DNA of 64,000 nucleotides from Flavobacterium denitrificans DSM 15936 (GCF_000425445.1 NZ_KE384377.1:62001-126000), one strand, 5' to 3'; positions 55,823 through 63,441 are shown, counted from the stretch's first letter. Translations and numbers: made by a program. Notes: generated by a model not told the origin, from the letters alone.

Positions 55823-56144
55823 CAGATGGTTTTTTGGGATTAATGTATAATACTATTTTGCGATTGAAATTATAAGTGGCAAACCTTATCGGAATCTGCC
55901 CTTGATACGTATGTTTTTCATCATTGAAAGTATATTCTATAATTGGCGTATAATACGTTGCTGATACTTCTGGATTGCTCGGACTTCCTGTAGCATCTCG
56001 CCATCTTATCCTTTCTTCAAAACGAACTATTTTACTTTCAACAGGTATAAATGATTTTGGAATAAAAGAATAATATAAATATAGGATACTATTCACTAGA
56101 ATAATAAGGCCCAAAAAAGAAAAACCGAGTATAATAAACCACAT
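55788..56144 (-). CDS. Small membrane-anchored protein, DUF3592-like
   Basis: The protein has 118 residues. One N-terminal membrane segment (WFIILGFSFLGLIILVNSILYLYYS) is followed by an extracytoplasmic beta-domain: VESKIVRFEERIRWRD, TYYTPIIEYTFNDEKHTYQG and VLYINPKKPSDVRHK. The VxYxPxxP-like closing strand is typical of DUF3592 proteins. The function is unknown. Its 3' end overlaps the next gene by 35 bases and its start lies 10 bases after the upstream lipoprotein gene, so the three genes from 56631 leftward are probably one operon. Confidence 0.65.
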   Translation of the reverse strand: MWFIILGFSFLGLIILVNSILYLYYSFIPKSFIPVESKIVRFEERIRWRDATGSPSNPEVSATYYTPIIEYTFNDEKHTYQGQIPIRFATYNFNRKIVLYINPKKPSDVRHKIKNYWE

Positions 56145-56154
56145 TCAAAAACAA

Positions 56155-56631
56155 TTATTTCTTAGTCATAACAAACTTCTCTGAACTCGGTTTTCCATTC
56201 AAATTCCCGGAAATCTCAGCAGTCAAAGTATTATTTGCACCTTTTGTATACGTGATTTTTTGAGGATAATCGTGTTTTGGGTTTTCGAAAACCAATTTTT
56301 GATCTGTTTCAGAAGTTGACGGAAACGAAACCGGTTTGTCTTCGTTTTGCCCTTTTACGGTTGCTTTATAGGTTAAGGTTTCACCTAATTGCGCCAAAAT
56401 AATAGTTTCAAGGTGCAAAGTATCTTTTCCTTTTATAAAATAAGATGAAGCACTGAATGTGCTGTCGTTTAACTTTTGCCAGTTTTCAGATAAAACGCCT
56501 TCTTCTGATTTATTTTCCCAGTTTCCAATCAACCAATCGGCTTTTTTGATTTTATCTTTTTCTACAGTTTCTTTTTTCTGGCAAGAAACAGCTGTTATTA
56601 CAAGCGCTAAAAGAGTAATTTTCTGAAACAT
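56155..56631 (-). CDS. Lipoprotein, DUF6265-like
   Basis: The protein has 158 residues with a lipoprotein signal (MFQKITLLALVITAVSC, lipobox AVSC). The mature part has WLIGNWENKSEEGVLSENWQKL, then GKDTLHLETIILAQLGETLTYKA and FENPKHDYPQKITYTK. That pattern belongs to a lipocalin-like family often called DUF6265. It probably folds as a beta-barrel that might bind a small ligand in the periplasm. No partner is obvious except the two small genes downstream on the same strand. Confidence 0.75.
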   Translation of the reverse strand: MFQKITLLALVITAVSCQKKETVEKDKIKKADWLIGNWENKSEEGVLSENWQKLNDSTFSASSYFIKGKDTLHLETIILAQLGETLTYKATVKGQNEDKPVSFPSTSETDQKLVFENPKHDYPQKITYTKGANNTLTAEISGNLNGKPSSEKFVMTKK

Positions 56632-56743
56632 CTTAAATGGGTTTTGGTGTTAAATTCTAGTACTAATGTATGAAAAAAATGTTTGCCACTAATCACACGA
56701 ATTTCCACGAATTTATTTTTGAAAATTTGTGATATGAATTTTG

Positions 56744-56931
56744 GCCACAGATTAAAAGGATTAAAATGATCTTTTCTCTCGCAGATTTAGCAAATATGGC
56801 AGATTTAATTTATAATTAGAAGCTAAAAAAAATCACTTAAAAGCTAATTTTCAAGAGAAAAAAATTAGTAAAAATTAGTGCAATTCGTGGCGAAAAAATA
56901 AAAAATCATTTTAATCTTTTTAATCTGTGGC
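56744..56931. repeat. Inverted-repeat element of about 190 bases
   Basis: The left arm 56744-56770 (GCCACAGATTAAAAGGATTA, then AAATGAT) and the right arm 56905-56931 are reverse complements with one mismatch over 27 bases. Other motifs flank it: CACGAATTTCCACGAATT at about 56695-56712 and CAATTCGTGGC at 56881-56891. The whole gap 56632-56941 holds this element and no gene. It looks like a MITE- or REP-like repeat, and the right arm abuts the topB stop. Confidence 0.65.
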
Positions 56932-56941
56932 TAAAAAAAAC

Positions 56942-59251
56942 TTAAACGCTTTCGCACAAAATAGAATAAACCAATTCCTTTGTTGGTTTTTGATCTCCAA
57001 GTTTAGTTCGAACATCATCAAAAGTAACTTTAAAATCACAGCCCGATTTATATTCGGCGCAACCATAAGCAGTTTTGCCTTTTAGGATGGTTCCTTTTTT
57101 GCATTTCGGACACGTTAAAGAATCTGATGTTTCTTTTGATGCTGATTTCGTTTCGGTTTTCTTAGGCTCTAATTTCAGTTTGTAGTTTTCTTCAAAGCGA
57201 ATTAGGCCTTCAACCGTTCCAGAATCGGTTTTAAAACCTTTTATGTTGACGGTTGAACCTTTCTGAACCAATCTCAAATATTGAGCTTCAGTGATTTTTT
57301 TGTCATGAAAAACAAAAGGCAACACAAAATCGCAACCCGATTTGTATTCACTGCATCCAAAAGCCGATTTTCCTTTTATCAAATTTCCTTTTTGGCATTT
57401 CGGACAAGTTTCGGCCGTAATTCCAGATGATTTCTTTTTCTCTTTTTCAGCTTTTACAACAGGCTTCTGAATCGTTGCAGCATGCGAAATATTGGCATGT
57501 TTGGTTTCACTTCGCACTTCATAAACCAAAGCTTCCACCATGCGTTTCATGTTTCTAATAAACGCCGCAGCGGTGAAAGTTCCTTTTTCGATATCTTTCA
57601 ATTGTTTTTCCCAAGTTCCGGTAAGTTCAGCTGATTTTACCAATTCATTCTGAATCGTATCAATCAATTGAATTCCGGTTAAAGTCGGTAAAACCTGTTT
57701 TTTGTTTCGAACAATATATTGACGTTTGAAAAGCGTCTCGATAATATTTGCTCGCGTTGATGGACGCCCAATTCCGTTTTCTTTCATCAATTCGCGTAAA
57801 TCTTCGTCATCAACTTGTTTTCCAGCGGTTTCCATAGCACGCAGTAAAGTCGCTTCGGTAAACTGATTTGGCGGTTTGGTTTCTTTTTGAAGAAATGAAG
57901 GTTCGTGTGGCCCTTTTTCGCCCACAACAAAACTCGGCAATAAATCCGGTTCTTTTTCTTTCGCATTTGGATCTTCAAAAACCACTCTGAAACCTTTTTT
58001 CAAGATTTCTTTTCCGGTTGCTTTAAACATGACCTCAGCCGCTTTTCCAATTACGGTTGTGTTGGCAACCAAACAATCATCATAAAAAACAGCAATAAAA
58101 CGTTTGGTAATAATATCATAAACCTGTTGTTGGTTATATGGAAGATTGTTTTGAATTCCCGTTGGAATAATGGCGTGGTGATCGGTTACTTTTTTATCGT
58201 TGAAAACCTTTGGTGATTTTTTGATTTTTTTCTCCAAAATAGGTTGAGTCAATTCGGAGTAATTGGTTAATTTTTGCAGAATTCCCGGCACTTTCGGATA
58301 TATATCCCCTGGTAAAAAAGTCGTATCTACTCTGGGATATGTAATAACTTTTTGCTCGTACAAAGTTTGTGCTATTTTCAAAGTTTCTTCTGCCGAAAAT
58401 CCAAACTTTTGGTTGCAATACACCTGTAAACCCGTTAAATCAAAGAGTTTCGGAGCATATTCGTTTCCGTTCTTTTTGTCAACAGAAACAATTTCGAACT
58501 CACTTTCTTTTACTTTTTCGGCTAGGATTTCTCCATCTTCTTTGTTTAGGAAACGGCCTTCTTCATAACTAAAAAGGGTTTCTCTGTACAAAGTCTGCAA
58601 TTCCCAATACGGCTGTGGTTTGAAATTTTCAATTTCTCTAAAACGTTCCACAACCATTGCCAGCGTTGGGGTTTGTACACGCCCGATAGACAAAACTTGT
58701 TTGTAGCCACCATGTTTTACGGTATACAAACGCGTGGCATTCATTCCTAAAAGCCAATCGCCAATCGCTCTTGAAAATCCAGCGTAGAACAAATTATCAT
58801 AATTAGAAGAGGGTTTTAAGTTTTCAAAACCTTCTTTTATCGCTTCTGTAGTCAAAGATGAAATCCATAAACGCTGAATTTCGCCTTTGTAATGCGCCTC
58901 ATTCATTACCCAGCGCTGAATCAATTCTCCTTCTTGTCCAGCATCCCCGCAGTTTATCACCACTTCGGCTTTGTCAAAAAGACTTTTAATGATTTTAAAC
59001 TGTTTTTGGATTCCCGAATTCTGAACGACTTTGGTTTCGAACTTTTCAGGAAGCATTGGCAAGTTATTCAAATCCCAGCTTTTCCAATGCGGTTTGTAAT
59101 CGTTGGGTTCTTTTAAGGTGCATAAATGCCCGAAAGTGTAAGTCACCGCATAACCGTTGCCTTCGTAATAGCCATCGTGCTTGGTATTGGCACCTAATAC
59201 AGATGCGATTTCACGTGCTACACTTGGTTTCTCGGCAATACAGACCTTCAT
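56942..59251 (-). CDS. topB: DNA topoisomerase III
   Basis: The protein has 769 residues. The TOPRIM domain opens with KVCIAEKPSVAREIASVLGA and holds NCGDAGQEGELIQRW. The catalytic tyrosine is in VITYPRVDTTF near residue 305. RAIGDWLLGMNATR and GRVQTPTLAMV, typical of type IA enzymes, are intact. Two C-terminal zinc-ribbon-like repeats follow (TCPKCQKGNLIKGKSAFGC...CDF and LTCPKCKKGTILKGKTAYGC...CDF). It relaxes or decatenates single-stranded crossovers in DNA. TopA was considered; the N-terminal KPSVAREIA and length favour TopB. It is preceded on its strand by a 148-base gap with nothing notable. Confidence 0.93.
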   Translation of the reverse strand: MKVCIAEKPSVAREIASVLGANTKHDGYYEGNGYAVTYTFGHLCTLKEPNDYKPHWKSWDLNNLPMLPEKFETKVVQNSGIQKQFKIIKSLFDKAEVVINCGDAGQEGELIQRWVMNEAHYKGEIQRLWISSLTTEAIKEGFENLKPSSNYDNLFYAGFSRAIGDWLLGMNATRLYTVKHGGYKQVLSIGRVQTPTLAMVVERFREIENFKPQPYWELQTLYRETLFSYEEGRFLNKEDGEILAEKVKESEFEIVSVDKKNGNEYAPKLFDLTGLQVYCNQKFGFSAEETLKIAQTLYEQKVITYPRVDTTFLPGDIYPKVPGILQKLTNYSELTQPILEKKIKKSPKVFNDKKVTDHHAIIPTGIQNNLPYNQQQVYDIITKRFIAVFYDDCLVANTTVIGKAAEVMFKATGKEILKKGFRVVFEDPNAKEKEPDLLPSFVVGEKGPHEPSFLQKETKPPNQFTEATLLRAMETAGKQVDDEDLRELMKENGIGRPSTRANIIETLFKRQYIVRNKKQVLPTLTGIQLIDTIQNELVKSAELTGTWEKQLKDIEKGTFTAAAFIRNMKRMVEALVYEVRSETKHANISHAATIQKPVVKAEKEKKKSSGITAETCPKCQKGNLIKGKSAFGCSEYKSGCDFVLPFVFHDKKITEAQYLRLVQKGSTVNIKGFKTDSGTVEGLIRFEENYKLKLEPKKTETKSASKETSDSLTCPKCKKGTILKGKTAYGCAEYKSGCDFKVTFDDVRTKLGDQKPTKELVYSILCESV

Positions 59252-59399
59252 TTTTTCCTTTCTTGATTAATAGGCGAAATTAGGGATTTTTCTTTGAAGG
59301 GGCAAAGAGGCAAAGTGACAGAGTTGCAAAGCCATTTACTTTGCTCTCATAATGGTCATTAATTATCAGAATGAACTGAAAAATTTGTTTTGTTCTAAA

Positions 59400-59873
59400 T
59401 TAATTATCTATTTCAAATATTGTTTTGAAATTCTTTTCAAATTTTCTCTTTTTATAAGACATCATTATATTGGAAAATGAACCAAGAATTATATTAAACG
59501 TATTGAATGATAAATAGACTAACAAAGGGGATTTTTCAATAATGAATATAGTGTTGAATAAAATAAATGCGATAATAGGAAAGTAACGAATCCAATAATA
59601 TCCAAACTTAATTGAGGTTATTTTATAGGATACTTCGGTTTGATTTAGATTATTAGATTTAATTTTTCCTTCTAAGATAAATGGAATAGGATGCAGTATT
59701 GCATTTTTGGTAATCTTAAAATCATTTTGATTTGAATAGCCATAAAATAATTTATTTTTTTCGCCAATAAGGTTAAATGCATGAAGAGGACTTCCACTAA
59801 TTTTTGGATTACCTAATTTAGTGTTTAGTTTTAGCCTTTTTCGAAATTCTTCAATGTTTAGTTGGGATATCAT
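59400..59873 (-). CDS. Hypothetical membrane protein, 157 residues
   Basis: No family is recognised. The first 85 residues are soluble and start MISQLNIEEFRKRLKLN. Two membrane segments follow (RYFPIIAFILFNTIFII and LLVYLSFNTFNIILGSFSNIMM), then a basic tail (YKKRKFEKNFKTIF). The gene starts 5 bases after the end of the AHSA1-family gene on the same strand, so they share a message. The location is probably the inner membrane, with the N-terminus in the cytoplasm. Confidence 0.65.
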   Translation of the reverse strand: MISQLNIEEFRKRLKLNTKLGNPKISGSPLHAFNLIGEKNKLFYGYSNQNDFKITKNAILHPIPFILEGKIKSNNLNQTEVSYKITSIKFGYYWIRYFPIIAFILFNTIFIIEKSPLLVYLSFNTFNIILGSFSNIMMSYKKRKFEKNFKTIFEIDN

Positions 59874-59878
59874 TTTCG

Positions 59879-60373
59879 TTAATTATTAATCATCGGATTC
59901 AAATTACCATCTTTATTTCTTAAATCCAATCCGCCCTCACAAACCGATTTAAGATTAGTCAGATAAAAATGCCAGCCGTTTGAACAGCCCAATCTGATGT
60001 ACTGTTTTGAATAATCATCGGTTGGGATGTTATGATGACGCAATTCAACTATAGTGTAGTCGTTTGTTTTGCTCAATATTACATCGACCAGACACTCGCC
60101 TTCAAAAGTGAATTGCAAGTGGTCTTTTCCATTGGCAGAAATGATTTTTCCTTTCATTTTGTCATCATACAAATACCAAAGCCATTCATAGGCATAACCT
60201 TCAGAAACGTTTTGATCTTTGCTTATTAATTCCTGATTTGCATCAAAAAAGGAAACTTTTTCTAGAAACCATTTTTCTAATTCAGATGCTTTTGTCCATG
60301 CATTATAAATGTCTGAAAGCTTCGCTTTAATGGCAATTTTTTTTGTAAAGGATGTCCAGTCGAAATTTTCCAT
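59879..60373 (-). CDS. SRPBCC / AHSA1 (Hsp90 activator-like) domain protein
   Basis: The protein has 164 residues. It begins with FTKKIAIKAKLSDIYNAWTKASELEKWFLEKV, the AHSA1 pattern with the W-F pair. YEWLWYLYDDKMKGKII, FTFEGECLVDVILS and GCSNGWHFYLTNLKSVCEGG, which closes the START-like cavity, follow. The fold binds hydrophobic small molecules in some relatives and the Hsp90 ATPase in others. For this bacterial member the ligand is not known. A two-gene operon with the membrane protein downstream is likely. Confidence 0.85.
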   Translation of the reverse strand: MENFDWTSFTKKIAIKAKLSDIYNAWTKASELEKWFLEKVSFFDANQELISKDQNVSEGYAYEWLWYLYDDKMKGKIISANGKDHLQFTFEGECLVDVILSKTNDYTIVELRHHNIPTDDYSKQYIRLGCSNGWHFYLTNLKSVCEGGLDLRNKDGNLNPMINN

Positions 60374-60471
60374 AAGAGCTAATATTGTTTTCGAGTTAGA
60401 AAGAAGATATACTAAATAAAAAAATGATTAAAACAAATATAGGATATTCCGCTAAGCTTTTATTTTAGAAA

Positions 60472-60502
60472 AAAGCCACAGAAAGTATTTTCCTGTGGCT
60501 TT
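60472..60502 (-). terminator. Terminator of the truncated S9 peptidase remnant
   Basis: AAAGCCACAG (60472-60481) and CTGTGGCTTT (60493-60502) form a perfect 10-pair stem. It lies 26-56 bases beyond the stop of the S9 remnant on the minus strand, so it is probably that gene's original terminator. Confidence 0.7.
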
Positions 60503-60527
60503 GTAGTAAATCAAAGTTTGATATTGT

Positions 60528-60659
60528 TTATTTTTTTTGTTTCAAATGTTTGTTTAGAAATTTTTTCATTGCACCATAAAAATCAATACTATTGTCTTGA
60601 TTTCTAAAACCGTGTCCTTCATCATTTTTGACCATATATTCTACAACAACCAGTTCGCT
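60528..60659 (-). pseudogene. C-terminal remnant of an S9 (prolyl oligopeptidase) family peptidase
   Basis: Read leftward from 60659, the frame gives SELVVVEYMVKNDEGHGFR followed by NQDNSIDFYGAMKKFLNKHL and a stop at 60528-60530. This is the end of the S9 peptidase alpha/beta-hydrolase domain, and the NDEGHGF segment carries the catalytic histidine. The Ser and Asp parts are missing: upstream the similarity ends at about 60660 and an in-frame stop occurs at 60690-60692. The break coincides with a GCTATCG...GCAAATCC repeat also seen near 62250. The remnant is too short to be functional and keeps its terminator. Confidence 0.75.
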
Positions 60660-60690
60660 ATCGCTCGTGTGCAAATCCACGCTATCGGAT
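60657..60690. repeat. GCAAATCC...GCTATCG repeat at the S9 breakpoint
   Basis: The segment GCTATCGCTCGTGTGCAAAT followed by CCACGCTATCGGAT has the same pattern, and the same orientation, as CAGATTGCAAATCTGCGCTA at 62254-62273. It coincides with the loss of similarity in the S9 gene. Confidence 0.45.
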
Positions 60691-60695
60691 TAAGA

Positions 60696-60869
60696 TTATT
60701 GTTTGTTTTTTTTTGTTGCTATATAAATGATATAACTGAAACTTAAAACATAAGTCACAAAGCTTATAAATGAAATTAATGTATTGTTCATTTTTGAGGT
60801 AGCAATATTTGTTCCGATTCCAGTAATAAAAAGGAGAATAGCAAGTAGAATTTTTGTTGAATTTCGCAT
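60696..60869 (-). CDS. Small two-helix membrane protein
   Basis: From the ATG at 60869 (MRNSTKILLAILLFITGIG) the protein has 57 residues. An ATG at 60941 would add 24 residues that lie in the end of a repeat element and is rejected. It has two membrane segments (ILLAILLFITGIGTNIA and FISFVTYVLSFSYIIYI) and a lysine-rich tail (TKKNKQ). No function is recognised. It sits between an S9 gene remnant and a terminal-inverted-repeat element, so it may be a real small gene or an accident of this rearranged segment. Confidence 0.4.
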   Translation of the reverse strand: MRNSTKILLAILLFITGIGTNIATSKMNNTLISFISFVTYVLSFSYIIYIATKKNKQ

Positions 60870-60931
60870 GAATTGTAATTGAATTTGATTTAGTATGGGG
60901 TAATTTTTTCTTGTAAAGGTTCGTATATACC

Positions 60932-61082
60932 CGCTGTGCAAATGTCTCTGACTTTAAAAATCATTCTGCTTATAAAAATAATAATTTTAGATCGATTTGG
61001 GAAAAGTCGGGAGACTTTTGACAGGTTTATAGTTTTTAAGAAGGTAAAAAAAATACGCAAAGTCAGAGACGTTTGCGTAGCG
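60932..61082. mobile_element. MITE-like element with terminal inverted repeats, copy 1
   Basis: The left end CGCTGTGCAAATGTCTCTGA (60932 onward) and the right end (61059-61082) are reverse complements at 21 of 24 positions. The 151-base element has no coding capacity. Its last 140 bases align without a length change to 61932-62071, in the same orientation. Internal hairpins such as AAAAGTCGGGAGACTTTT are present. The two copies bracket the gene at 61150-61836. No transposase is visible. Confidence 0.6.
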
Positions 61083-61149
61083 CTTAGGACGGAACACTTC
61101 GTAGAGCGGGGGCGGGTTTTAATCGTGTAGAAATTTTATTTGTAATTTT

Positions 61150-61836
61150 TTAATTTTTGATAAGCGAAAAAGTTCCGCTTAACTTTTTTATTGAATTTTT
61201 AGAATTTGCGTTTTCAATTAGTAAGTTATCAAGATGTCTATTTGAAAATTCCACATTGAATTTTTCCTGAATCTCTTTTTTCAATTCATAACACTTGCAG
61301 AAAAATTTTGCGTATTCAGTATCAACATTTTCTAATTCTGTAAGATGCTTTAAATCCTTTGAAACTTTCGTTTTAAACGATCTTAATGCTTCGACTGCTC
61401 TTGTATCATAAATAAAAAACAATTCTGGTAAATGAAAATGTAAATACTTAGAAACCAGAGAGCGTTTGTTCTGTTCGGTAATTGCATGTATAACTTTTGT
61501 CAAATAATGATGAGTTTCTAAGACAAGTTTTAGGTTTTCATTATTTAATGCTTCAAAATTTTTAAGCTTGTTTAAATGGCTATCTAAATCTGACTTTAGA
61601 AATGTTGAAGCAACAGTATCGATGTAAAAGTTGTCATTAATATCATTATTTTTTGTTTTGCGCCTTTCAATTGCTGCAGCATAAATTCTACCAATAAATA
61701 AAACTTTGGCTAAAATGTGTTCATCAGTTTTGTGTTCAAAATTTTCTCTGCACATTTTGTAAAGAATTTCATTGGCGAAATGCCATACATTATTTCGCAT
61801 AGCATTTTCAATTTCTCTTTTTGATAATTCTTTCAC
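61150..61836 (-). CDS. Unknown 228-residue protein bracketed by repeat elements
   Basis: No family is recognised. The protein is mostly helical and charged, without signal peptide or membrane segment, so it should be cytoplasmic. Visible features are KELSKREIENAMRNNVWHF at the start, AKVLFIGRIYAAAIERRKT, and a distinctive KYLHFHLPELFFIYDTRAVEAL near residues 133-155, which looks like a conserved motif with histidines and aspartate. A basic C-terminus follows (NSKNSIKKLSG). It is flanked by two same-orientation copies of a terminal-inverted-repeat element, which suggests arrival or mobility as a cassette. A role in phage defence or nucleic-acid handling is a guess from location only. Confidence 0.65.
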   Translation of the reverse strand: MKELSKREIENAMRNNVWHFANEILYKMCRENFEHKTDEHILAKVLFIGRIYAAAIERRKTKNNDINDNFYIDTVASTFLKSDLDSHLNKLKNFEALNNENLKLVLETHHYLTKVIHAITEQNKRSLVSKYLHFHLPELFFIYDTRAVEALRSFKTKVSKDLKHLTELENVDTEYAKFFCKCYELKKEIQEKFNVEFSNRHLDNLLIENANSKNSIKKLSGTFSLIKN

Positions 61837-61864
61837 GGTTAAAGAGTTAAATTTAAATTGTCTC

Positions 61865-62071
61865 CGCTGCGCAAATGTCTCTAACTTTGCACCACTTTGT
61901 TATAATTTGTTTAAAACATAAACGCCTCAAAGTCTCTGACTTTAAAATCATTATTGCTTATAAATATAATAATTTTAGATCGATTCGGAAAAAGTCGGGA
62001 GACTTTTGACAGTTTTTTAGTTTTTAAGAACGTAGAAAAAATTACGCAAAGTCAGAGACATTTGCGTAGCG
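61865..62071. mobile_element. MITE-like element with terminal inverted repeats, copy 2
   Basis: The left end at 61865-61890 (CGCTGCGCAAATGTCTCTAA onward) and the right end at 62046-62071 are near-perfect reverse complements. Compared with copy 1 it has about 56 extra bases and a second internal TCTCTGACTTT, as if one end had been duplicated. The 140-base right part aligns with copy 1. The left end lies 29 bases upstream of the start of the 228-residue gene, so that gene's promoter would be in or next to this element. Confidence 0.6.
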
Positions 62072-62185
62072 TTTCATTAGCACTCTTCGCGGAGCGTGGG
62101 GTTTAAAAGAAATTTATAAAAAAATATCAGAAGAATTACTGTTCTAAATCTTTAAGAAATTGTTTGTGACATTTTTAAATAATAA

Positions 62186-62217
62186 ACAAAAGCTACATGA
62201 TTTCATGTAGCTTTTGT
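62186..62217. terminator. Strong bidirectional hairpin terminator
   Basis: ACAAAAGCTACATGA (62186-62200) and its exact reverse complement (62203-62217) form a 15-pair stem with a 2-base loop, followed by TTTT. No gene on the plus strand ends nearby. On the minus strand it lies 160 bases beyond the stop of the nuclease-like gene. Confidence 0.7.
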
Positions 62218-62275
62218 TTTTATAATTTGTATTATGTCTTACTGTTGCGGGCACAGATTGCAAATCTGCGCTAAC

Positions 62276-62343
62276 GAACTGTGGAGATATATCTGCGCGA
62301 TCGGGTAATGAACTGTAGAGATATATCTGTGCGATCGGGTTGC
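62276..62343. repeat. 34-base tandem repeat, two copies
   Basis: Unit 1 at 62276-62309 and unit 2 at 62310-62343 begin GAACTGTGGAGATATATCTG and GAACTGTAGAGATATATCTG. They differ at two positions in the first 31 bases. Each unit contains the palindrome AGATATATCT and ends GCGATCGGGT. The segment just upstream (62247-62275) has GCACAGATTGCAAATCTGCG, a related palindrome. The gap 62072-62376 contains this, the terminator and no gene. Confidence 0.65.
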
Positions 62344-62376
62344 ATGCACAATCATGACGCTCGCGCCAGTAGGGGG

Positions 62377-63441
62377 CTACGATCTTGTAAGTTTAACTAA
62401 CATTTCGTCAATTTTTGCTCTTAAGATTATAGCTGGTTCATCACCATTATCTTTAAGTTTTAACATATTGCAAATGTCCTCTGATGTTAAAATAACAATT
62501 AATTTACCAGCCTCCTTTAATGCTCCTTTTGCGGCTTTTATAGCATTGTTATCTGCTCCATTTCTTGCTATAATAAAACTAACAGAGCGCAAAGCAGTTA
62601 AGAATAAATATTTCTCTGTTGTATAAATTTGACCTTGCTTAATTTCTTCTGTATAATTTTTAAATTCAAACAGTACATATCTTGTGTGAAAATCATGAGC
62701 AAGTTCAGTCCAAAATGTATTTTGATGAGAAGAAATAATTCTGCATAGTAAATCAAATCTATGTAAACCATCATCTGTTGTAGGTTGGGTTTCCCATAAA
62801 GTTAAATCCGTTTTGTTGTTAAATAGATATTTTAGAATATCAATACATTTATTTTCAAATTTTATTGCATCATCTTTACCCGGTTTTAAAGCATGTAAAT
62901 CTTTACAAAGTTTTTCACCTTCATTTTCTGGTTCTTTTGCCTTTATTGTTGATACACTATTAAGCGATGTAATTATTGTTGATTTATAATCATTATCGAC
63001 TATCATTAAATCATCTAAAGGTTCGTTAAATGCTCTTGTTAAAATATTTTCAAGATCATAGTAAAGCGTAGAATAATCAAATGCTAAAGAAAAAAGGGTT
63101 TTTGCATCCCAGATCGTCACACCAGTTTCTTTGTATATCTCTTGTTTCAAACTTGGTGTTATGTAACTAGAAACAACTAAAATAAGGATAATTTTTTCAT
63201 CATCTTTTTGTGAAAGTAATCTAAGATAAGCTTTTCTTAAAAGATCTAATTTAGGAAGTTTGCTTTTGTAAAATTTAACTTCAACATACGCAAACTTATC
63301 GTCGATTTTAGCTGAAAAATCGTAAGCATTTTTTTTTGATGGAATTTCTGTTTTAAATCCATTATTATGAAAAATGGCTTGAACAAGTTTTTCAAATTCT
63401 ATATAAATTGGAGAGTCATCAAATGGTAATATTTTGTCCAT
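62377..63441 (-). CDS. Restriction-endonuclease-like protein with two PD-(D/E)XK-type cores
   Basis: The protein has 354 residues with no signal peptide. The N-terminal 125 residues look like an Mrr-type nuclease domain: FEKLVQAIFHNNGFKTEI, then D41 and VEVKFYKSK with E54 and K56. The C-terminal half repeats the plan: FENKCIDILKYLFNN, then RFDLLCRI with D230, and YVLFEFKNYTEEI with E259 and K261. RSVSFIIARNGAD follows. Two D...ExK sites in one chain suggest a tandem nuclease or one active and one regulatory domain. It is probably a DNA- or RNA-cleaving defence protein, by fold only. No methyltransferase is adjacent. The upstream neighbour at 63641 runs on the same strand. Confidence 0.65.
   Translation of the reverse strand: MDKILPFDDSPIYIEFEKLVQAIFHNNGFKTEIPSKKNAYDFSAKIDDKFAYVEVKFYKSKLPKLDLLRKAYLRLLSQKDDEKIILILVVSSYITPSLKQEIYKETGVTIWDAKTLFSLAFDYSTLYYDLENILTRAFNEPLDDLMIVDNDYKSTIITSLNSVSTIKAKEPENEGEKLCKDLHALKPGKDDAIKFENKCIDILKYLFNNKTDLTLWETQPTTDDGLHRFDLLCRIISSHQNTFWTELAHDFHTRYVLFEFKNYTEEIKQGQIYTTEKYLFLTALRSVSFIIARNGADNNAIKAAKGALKEAGKLIVILTSEDICNMLKLKDNGDEPAIILRAKIDEMLVKLTRS

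Noticed and set aside
60932..62071. Complete insertion sequence
   Set aside because: The inverted ends enclose no transposase reading frame, and the 228-residue protein lacks a recognisable DDE or other transposase motif.
62276..62343. CRISPR array
   Set aside because: Only two contiguous units without spacers and no cas genes. It is a tandem repeat.
62354..62626. Rightward 90-residue frame over the end of the nuclease-like gene
   Set aside because: It is antisense to a well-supported gene, has biased hydrophobic composition and resembles no family.
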